From: Setomelanomma holmii
Taxonomy: Eukaryota; Ascomycota; Dothideomycetes; Pleosporales; Phaeosphaeriaceae
NCBI GenBank assembly: GCA_010015745.1
Contig: ML978201.1
Span: 1-64,000, forward strand
DNA: 64,000 nt
Direction of reading: 5' to 3'
Program-made: the position numbers and the translations under genes
Notes under the pieces: generated by a model
Databases searched by the model: none
The model's input: the letters and a program-made list of their open reading frames with translations, nothing else
What the model was told of the DNA's origin: nothing
In this document: positions 57,394-64,000 of the stretch, one piece after another
Position numbering within the stretch: the stretch's first letter is position 1
Layout of the letters: each line of letters opens with the position of its first letter

Positions 57394-59303
57394 ATGTCTC
57401 CGCAAGCTGGCGTCAACGGCGTCAACGGCGTCCTGCCTGTGGCGGTGCTCCAAAAGAACACACCAGCACAGTCTCAGCCACCCCGTGGTCCCAAAGCTGC
57501 CGCGCCGCGCCTGAAGCTCGTCTGCCGCCGATTGCCCCCGGGACTCACCAAGGCCGAGTTCGAGACCATACTTGGCGACGAGTGGAAAACAGGTGCCGGC
57601 AAGGTGGACTGGATGAATTGGAGGAAGGGCAAAATTTCCAAGGAGTATGTCTGCACGCTCTGCATAGGACACGTCCTCTAATTATGAGCAGTGCCGCCAA
57701 ACCTTCTAAGCCAGCCAGGGCGTACATCCACGCCACTAAGCCTGAGCACGTTGCCCCCCTCGGCGACAAGGTCCGCGAGTCTACGTTCCACGATGCTGCG
57801 AAGTCATGGCAGGATAGTGCCCTGGTCGGCCCACCCACCCTCGAATACGCACCATACCCGAAGATGCCAGGCGGTCGTCGTAGGAATGACAACCGACAAG
57901 GCACGATCGACCAGGACCAGGAGTTTAAGGACTTCCTGGAGAGCTTGACCAATCCCATCACCAAGGCGGCCGCGCCCGAAGATGCGCAGAAGCAAGAGAA
58001 GGTCAAGACAACTCCTCTTATCGAGGCTCTGCGCGAGAAGAAGGCAAACAAGGACAAGCCGAACAGCAAGGCCAATCGGCAAGCTCGTGGAGAAGGCAAG
58101 GACGATGCTACAGACAAGAAGCTATCAGGTAAACTAGGCAAGGAAAATGCTCTAAGTGCTGGGGATAAGAATCGTCGCATAAGCAAAGCTGACAAGGCTG
58201 CCAAAGACGCTGTCAAGATTCTCAACCAGGAGGCTGCATCATCCAAGGACGCTAGTGCGAGCGCAGAAAAGGCTTCTGCCAGTCCAGCTCCCGAGCGCAA
58301 GCGTGGCAACGTGGCTGGCGTAAAGTCATTGCTTCAGCGCGACCTCGGTCTTGCAACACCTGCTAATCGCCGACGCGGAACCAAGCGCGAAGTTGCTTCT
58401 GCGGCTTCAGATGCAAATATCAAGGACAGCACGACCACAGCACCAAAGCCAAAGGAGGCTCCTGCTTCCGTGGCTGGGCTGTCGAGCGAGAAGGCCACAA
58501 TGCAGGCACAGAGAAAGGAACGCCCTACTAGGGCCGAACGACGCGCATTCAAGGCTTCTTTGACGGACAAGTCCAACGACAAGACGCCTGCGAGCGATGT
58601 CAAGGCACCAGCTTCAACTAAGGGTGTGGTGACTCCTGCACCTCAGATTCTCAAGAAACCTACGCCTAGTCAGACCGCTGCCGCGCCTAAGGGACCAGCA
58701 GCTGCCCGACCTCCTCCAACGGAACCTGCTGCTGCGCGCAACCTTGGTTCACCTGCGCAGACACCAGCGAAGCCTGTTGTTGCGCCTGCTCCACAAGTCG
58801 CACCCGCCAATCCCATTCCATCTCCCTCGAGCAAGCAAGCTTTCCTGAAGCATGCTAATCCTTCGCAGGGCATCACAGAGCCACTCATCGAAGGGACTCT
58901 GAAGGCCTTTGGGGGCATCGAGAAGGTTGAGATCGACAAGCGCAAGGGCTTTGCATATGTCGACTTCGCGGAGCCAGAAGGTCTCCAAAAGGCCATGGCT
59001 GCCAGTCCTATCAAAATCGCCCAGGGTGCCGTACAGGTACTCGAACGTAAAGAGAAGGTTGCAAGGGCGCCGATCAACCCGCGCTTCAACGGTCCTCCTC
59101 CCACTGGTCCTGCCCGCGGTGGTCGCGGCGGCTTTATGCCACGAGGAGGACGTGGCCGTGGCGGAGCCAGAGGAGGTGGCCATGTTGTTGCGAGCTCGAC
59201 TCCTGCATCTAATGAAGCTGCGCCCGCCGCAACACCTACTCCCCCGCCGGCTGTGGCACCACCGGCTCCTGCGTCTGTTCCCAGTGCTGATGCTGCTACA
59301 TGA
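57394..59303 (+). CDS. UPF3: Nonsense-mediated mRNA decay factor UPF3
   Basis: UPF3 bridges UPF2 and the exon-junction complex in nonsense-mediated mRNA decay. Two exons are inferred: 57394-57644 and 57692-59303, giving 620 residues. The N-terminal Smg4/UPF3 domain (about residues 35-200) is recognisable from RLKLVCRRLPPGLTKAEF, KVDWMNWRKGKISK and PSKPARAYIHATKPEHV. The 47-nt intron (GTATGT..GCAG) falls inside this domain and must be removed to join ISKD to AAKPSK. The middle is Lys/Ala/Glu-rich, typical of UPF3. A C-terminal RRM-like segment (about 463-545, KVEIDKRKGFAYVDF) and an RGG-rich box (about 555-585) follow. This extra RRM plus RGG tail is found in filamentous ascomycete proteins in this family as far as I recall, but not in yeast Upf3. 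It converges with DPP3. Confidence 0.85.
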
Positions 59304-59799
59304 GGATGCCGGACTTTGACCTGGAGTCGCTTTCAATGGCAAACATGAACTCACCGCGAACTCTATCTGGGCGCTTGGACCAGTCCGACCAGTGCTACCG
59401 TCATCAGTAGTCCTCACATTGCATACGGCGATATCAGTAAGCTCCAGTTGATACGACTGCGCAGCAGAGATGAAATTCTCCGATCAGAAGCGATCGACGC
59501 AAGTACATGAATAGCGAGCGAGCGATTGCGAATTTGAGAGACGAGGAAGAATTGCGAACTCGCCACAGTATCATGCATGTATGTATGCTACAAGACATGG
59601 TAGTGGACATGGTCACGAAGAAGAGGAGGTTGTAGTAAGACAGCACGACAGAAGATTTGCTCAGATAGAGCATAGTCGATCAGATGAAGACATCTTCAGA
59701 CAGTTTTTGCGTCGTGTCGCGTGCCATTCCAACCGCGTGAGATTGTATCGCCATTGATTCGTTTCATTCGTATCGACCATGTCGTGTCAGCTCCACACC
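59304..59799. other. Convergent 3' region, UPF3 and DPP3
   Basis: About 500 bases with nothing recognised; the two 3' UTRs. Confidence 0.4.
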
Positions 59800-61958
59800 C
59801 TACACATACTCCCTATCCGCACAGCTCTGTATCATACCCACATTCGTCGCCTCATACTCCTTGAGCTCTACCTTGCCATCTCTCTCGATGGTATTCGCCT
59901 GCACAAACACCTTCCTCGGCGTCTTCTTCTTGAGCACCGCAGGCCTAACCTTGTTCTCGTAAAACGGCTCCACATCTGTAATCTCATCATACATGCGCTT
60001 CGCCCTATCATAATCCGCCGTCGCCTTGTAAATATGCAGTTTCTGCAGATAATCGTCCACCGCTGGGCGGCCCAGATCCAGAATCCTCTCGCGCTCGAGC
60101 CGGATCGTGAGGTCTGACAGGTCATCCTTTTCCCATTCAAGCTGGCAAAACTCGACGCCCGCGTTCAGGAATGTGCGCAGAATCGAGAAACGAGCTTGCA
60201 TATGTGCCTGGCCCCATTTTCTGCTCTTTGGATCCCAGAATTCGAGCGCTGCGATCCCGGCCCGTGCCATTTGCAAGTATGCGGTGTACAGCACGTCCCC
60301 CGCCTCGCTGTGCATGTCGACGTTGCCGTCGCCGAAGCCGAACAGCGCGAGGATGGGAAATTCGCAGGATAGCGCCATGGCGACGCATTCGGCGCGGCAT
60401 TCTTCGTAGGATGCGGCAATGGGGCCGAATACTGAGCCCCAGGTTTGGCCGGGCTTGTACCATGTTTTGATTTCCTGGCCGGACAATGGGGAGATGGGTT
60501 TGTGCTCGAAATCGAAGTTGTATTTTCCTGTTGAGGTTTCCTGAAGGAGTTTGCCGCACCCGTGGCCGAGCAGTTCGTGCAAGCCGACTTGGACTTCGAA
60601 GGCGTGGTCGCGGTATTTTTGGTAAGTTGCTAGGTCTGAGTCTTTGATGAAGGGGATTTGCTCGTTTGGTGCTTTGGCGGAGAGGATGTTGCCCAGGGAG
60701 ACGTTTTTGAAGCCAAAGTTTTGCCGAATGTCGTCGTAGTTGGGGATGTTGATGCCTGCTGGTATGCCACTGCCGGCGAAGGTGAGGACTTCGAGGGAGG
60801 TGAAGTCTGGGCTGAGGAACTTGTCCTTCTCAAAGGCCTTATCCCACGGCAAGAGAGGAATATATTGTGGTGCGGTCTCGACGAGTTTGCCGAATGCTTT
60901 TGTGCGCTCCTTGTTGACCATGGCCACGAATCCCTCCCATTCGCCACGGATGCCGTGAGGGTCGCGGTATGTCTCAATGAAGCCAATATCTGACTCGACT
61001 TGTGGTCCCTTGTCCAGCACCCAGGCTTTCTGACTGCGCTTGAATGCTTCCAACGAGCCAGATCTGAAACTCTTCGAGTACTCGTCCATCATTTCTCGCT
61101 CGTTGTCGTTCGCCGCATATTTCTTCGCCTCGTCGATGTGGTGGGCAATCGTCTCCATCTCTTTTGAGTAGTCTCCAAACACCAGCTTGACCTTCTTGCC
61201 TTCCCAGACCGTCCATTCGCTCTCGTTGAGGTCGCGCTCTTCTGCAGAGGGCGTGCTCGTAGCTGAAGCAATGAGTACCTCATAACCATCGCTCGTCTTC
61301 CGGATTCTGGTGTTCTCTGGCAACAGTCCTTTGCCCTCCAGAAAGTCGCTCACGCCAGTAATCTCCTCTTTGCTGACGTCAGGGCTGTCGGGGTAGTATG
61401 TCGACACATGTCCTTGGCTCGGATATCCCAGATGTAGCTTTCCGACATCATCACCAGCGTATATCGCATCCTTGAACTTCTCGTATAGTCCCAATGTCTC
61501 CTTCGACACGGTAGCCAGTGCCTTCAATTGGCGAGGCTCGAGGCGCGGTACGAACTTGGAATCACCGAACGACTTGTAGTTGCCCAGATTGCCGAGGAAC
61601 TGCGCGGAATAACTGAGGTATGCATCGATCTCTGCCTGTGAGAGACCCGCTTCTTTTGCGATGGCCGAGTAGTCGCCTTTAGCATGTTTGTGGAGGGCGA
61701 CAATGAAGTCGTAGATGTGCTCAGACTCGACCGAGACTTGGCGGAGAACTATACGAGTACCGGCAAAACAAGCTCTAGTAACTATCAGCAGTGGGCTCCC
61801 TCATATGCGTCACAACCGTACACTGAGATGTGGTGGGCATAGAGCTTCTCTTGGTCCGTCAGCGCCTCAAAGTGAGGCTTGATGGCGAGTGGGACGACTG
61901 AAGGCGGGCTGTCAGCCAAATAGTGCTTGAGCGTGTCAGAGTCTATACTGGCAGTCAT
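59800..61958 (-). CDS. DPP3: Dipeptidyl peptidase III (M49)
   Basis: A cytosolic zinc aminodipeptidase that removes N-terminal dipeptides from short peptides. Exon 1 is 61958-61822 and exon 2 is 61774-59800, giving 703 residues, typical of M49. The zinc motif is HELLGH (residues 445-450; the family's HEXXGH) with the second motif EECRAE (503-508). Surrounding family blocks are visible: LGNYKSFGDSKFVPRL, QDKGPQVESDIGFIETYRDP (written here as LDKGPQVESDIGF), TPDFTSL-like SPDFTSLEVLTFAGSGIPAG, and SYEECRAECVAM. A 47-nt intron (GTACGG..CTAG) joins the N-terminal AHHIS segment to CFAGTRIVLRQVS; its exact phase solution gives HHISVACFAG. Metabolic housekeeping role. The start at 61958 is the first Met of a good frame. 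Confidence 0.92.
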
Positions 61959-62121
61959 TGTGATTGCGATTGATTGTGTCTGTATGTGTTGAAGTCCTCG
62001 AGCTGTTACCTGGAGCTCAGCTATGGTGAGGGTACGTCGTGCATTAGTGCGGGGAATTGCCCCACCAACGCGGTCGAGTCGCGTCCACGTCTTCCGCGAT
62101 TCTAACAATCGCGGAGCAATT

Positions 62122-62345
62122 ATGGACACACTTCCCAACGAAGTCCTCGTCCTCATATTGGAGTCTACTCATTCGAGCTCGGTTTAGTCACCCGTAGCCC
62201 TCGCCGGTTGCTGTCTGGTGAACCAGACTGGAGACAGCTGCGAGCCTGGAGCTATACATCCCTGAATCGTATATCAACCAGAGCTTCCTGATCAAGGAGT
62301 CAAGTCTCAAATCTCACATACCCTGGCGACTCAGTTGTGACACAT
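62122..62345 (+). pseudogene. Truncated F-box gene fragment
   Basis: Starting at the ATG at 62122 a short frame reads MDTLPNEVLVLILEST, a textbook F-box N terminus, and stops at 62185. In the next bases another frame reads ALAGCCLVNQT, like the second half of an F-box (LALVCRxW). The fragment is divergent from DPP3, with about 160 bases between their starts. It is probably the dead remnant of an F-box gene. Confidence 0.45.
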
Positions 62346-62406
62346 CGGTCATGGAAACTTAACATAGCTCATGAACATAAAAACATGCACATTCGCGACA
62401 GAACTA

Positions 62407-63651
62407 CTACCGCAACTCAGGCTGCAACTCATACCCATCTTTCCCCTTTGCCGTCGGCGCCGCCATCTTCCTCTTCCTCCAAAACCACCACGCAACCGCC
62501 GCAAGCAGCGCCACACCCAGCAGCACACCAATAACAATACCCGCAATCGCACCTCCAGACAATCCCTCATCGCCCTCATCCCCACTACCCACATGCACAA
62601 TCTCCGGCGTCCCAACCTGCGCCACATTATCAATCTTGCACACAGTCTGACACCCGCCTCCGCGCTTCTCCAGCTCAATACCACGCTTGCTATCCGATTT
62701 GGCGCCTATGTACTTCCCAGACGTATTGAACGTCATTTCAATCCACTGGATCTGGAACTCTGCCTGTCCGCCGACGGTCATATTGCCCGACCACTCGCCG
62801 CCGTCGCCCCACATGTTCAGGACCAGGAAACTCGGTTTGCGCGGGACGCTGTACGTGTTTGCCGCGACTTGCTTGTTGTCCAGGTACCAGTAGCTGTTCT
62901 TGGGAAGCCAGTCGATGCGGTGAGTCTGCCACTCGTCCCATGCTGGCAGGCCTGTGGGCCCCGTTGAGGCTTGCGTGATTTCGTTGCCTTGCTTGTCTAC
63001 GGACGGCTGGTTCGTGTACCGGATCTGGTCTGTGGGATCGCGCGTTAGGATCTCGACGTCGGATTCGTTATTGTCGTCGAAGAAGGTGAAGAAGCCTGCT
63101 ACGGCGCCGGCGTCGCCTGTTACACGGCCATACATGCGCATGGAAACATGCATGAGGTTCTTTTGCTGGTTTTCGATTTCGCCGGCAGTTTGGTGGTCGT
63201 CGAGACGGCTGGAGCGCAGGGAGAGGAAGGAAGTGTCGTTTTCTTGGCCGATATAGATGTTGGCGAATGAATTTGACATTGGGACTGGGAAGTCGTCGGT
63301 TGCGGGTTTACTCCAGTTTTGTATTCCCCAATCGAACTGCCAGTCGTCGCTGTTGAATATTGTGGGTTGCCATGTTGACAATGTGGATGCATTTTGTGTA
63401 TTGTTAATTAGTGGTGGTGTGTCGTTAAGACCACCGGCGAGGTTGCGGAAGTCGTAAAAGCGGTAGTATTGGAAGTACTCGGGAGTTGTGGATTCCTTGC
63501 CGGAGGAGACAACATAGCAACTACAATTTGCGCTGTTGTCTTTTGGTAGTTCCGACTGTGTGGATGTGTAGACGCCGTCCTGCGCAAGGGTGGGTGTCAG
63601 GAGAGCTGCGAGGGGCAGGAGCAGAGCGCCCAGCGGTGGGAGGTATGACAT
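62407..63651 (-). CDS. GH16-family wall glucanase/transglycosylase, membrane-anchored
   Basis: A secreted glycoside hydrolase family 16-like protein of 414 residues. The signal peptide starts at the ATG at 63651 (LGALLLPLAALLTPTLA); the frame upstream begins only at a GTG. The domain covers about residues 40-300. The catalytic motif E-x-D-x-x-E-like is ESDVEI with Glu196, Asp198 and Glu200 as the likely nucleophile-base set. A sugar-binding NMWGDGGEWSG segment lies nearby. Near the C terminus a Lys-Arg-Gly-Gly linker and then a membrane helix (about residues 366-391, GGAIAGIVIGVLLGVALL) with a short basic cytoplasmic tail indicate a type I membrane protein. Family members act on beta-1,3/1,4-glucans or transfer chitin to glucan in the fungal wall; the specific substrate is not readable. 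Confidence 0.82.
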   Translation of the reverse strand: MSYLPPLGALLLPLAALLTPTLAQDGVYTSTQSELPKDNSANCSCYVVSSGKESTTPEYFQYYRFYDFRNLAGGLNDTPPLINNTQNASTLSTWQPTIFNSDDWQFDWGIQNWSKPATDDFPVPMSNSFANIYIGQENDTSFLSLRSSRLDDHQTAGEIENQQKNLMHVSMRMYGRVTGDAGAVAGFFTFFDDNNESDVEILTRDPTDQIRYTNQPSVDKQGNEITQASTGPTGLPAWDEWQTHRIDWLPKNSYWYLDNKQVAANTYSVPRKPSFLVLNMWGDGGEWSGNMTVGGQAEFQIQWIEMTFNTSGKYIGAKSDSKRGIELEKRGGGCQTVCKIDNVAQVGTPEIVHVGSGDEGDEGLSGGAIAGIVIGVLLGVALLAAVAWWFWRKRKMAAPTAKGKDGYELQPELR

Positions 63652-64000
63652 CTTTCGTAGAAACACTTCTCGTATGGGGTATCGATGGGAAATTAAACAA
63701 TTATGTTAAAGAGATACGAGTGTAGAATGATCGACAACAAGGTATTATATGGAAGCGACTGTCACCTTTGTAAGGCCGTGAAGGATGGGACAAAGAAAGC
63801 TTGGTGTGAAGACTGAAACTCGAATCGGGACTTTCTGGGGCTCAGTCAGCTCATATAACCCACTGGAAATTCAGCGCACCACTATTCGCGCGGAAAATGC
63901 CTAGCTCGTCCTCAGATGCGCTGGTGATGTGTTTCACATCATGGGCATACAGGGCTCGTGTTTTTTTGCTGCTCAGCCACAGCTGGATCCAGACTTCGTA
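63652..64000. promoter_or_regulatory. Upstream region of the GH16 gene
   Basis: 350 bases to the window end. AT-rich TATA-like words (gtattatatgg near 63742) lie about 90 bases before the start codon. No further gene is seen. Confidence 0.35.

Noticed and set aside
1..64000. tRNA genes
   Set aside because: I scanned for B-box-like GGTTCRA words; the few hits (for example near 2281, 13571, 43420 and 54937) lack a matching arm and acceptor stem.

Overview
The window is nuclear DNA of a filamentous ascomycete (Pezizomycotina; Dothideomycetes is my best guess, by family resemblance and not by any test). The grounds are short introns of about 45-65 nt with GTANGT-type donors, single-gene transcription units on both strands, and fungal-specific families: a Zn(II)2Cys6 regulator, a TRI12-type MFS transporter, HET proteins, a tannase-type esterase, a GH16 wall enzyme, and a KR-punctuated secreted repeat protein. 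I found no tRNA, rRNA, CRISPR array or intact transposon by eye.

Left edge (1-4.8 kb): three minus-strand genes look like an eroding accessory cluster. They are a Zn2Cys6 regulator whose C-terminal part is not found, the N-terminal half of an MFS drug or siderophore-type transporter, and a Baeyer-Villiger-type flavin monooxygenase with one in-frame TGA. After a 2.6 kb gap comes a housekeeping block: RTP1 (RNA polymerase II nuclear import), SmF (spliceosome) and a DUF866 CXXC zinc protein.

At 12.77-13.57 kb (minus) lies the most interesting locus. It is a signal-peptide protein built from nine tandem units that share GKP[ST]..VTW[GS] and are separated by Lys-Arg, so it looks like a Kex2-processed secreted peptide precursor. 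A mitochondrial PPR protein and a membrane-anchored pyridoxamine-phosphate-oxidase-like protein follow.

19.3-24.7 kb is a degraded zone: a broken secreted beta-propeller-like gene, a relic of a HET-type gene, a nearly intact HET-domain gene with one TGA codon, and a roughly 88-bp direct repeat flanking the decayed segment. Two secreted-enzyme genes follow, tannase/feruloyl esterase and a sialidase-fold protein.

28-39 kb is again housekeeping: gankyrin/Nas6, an F-box-like protein, a nitrilase-family amidase, a TMF/Sgm1-type golgin, a Leu5-like mitochondrial carrier and a METTL4-like MT-A70 methyltransferase.

39.3-48.4 kb is almost gene-free, apart from one small Ser-rich protein at 44.55 kb. 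The right end carries a giant WD40 protein, the PP2A-like phosphatase Ppg1, UPF3 (nonsense-mediated decay), dipeptidyl peptidase III, a fragment of an F-box gene and a membrane-anchored GH16 protein.

All gene models are hand-spliced from reading frames and splice-site consensus. Total lengths divisible by three and family continuity across junctions support most of them. Family assignments are from recognition and not from searches.
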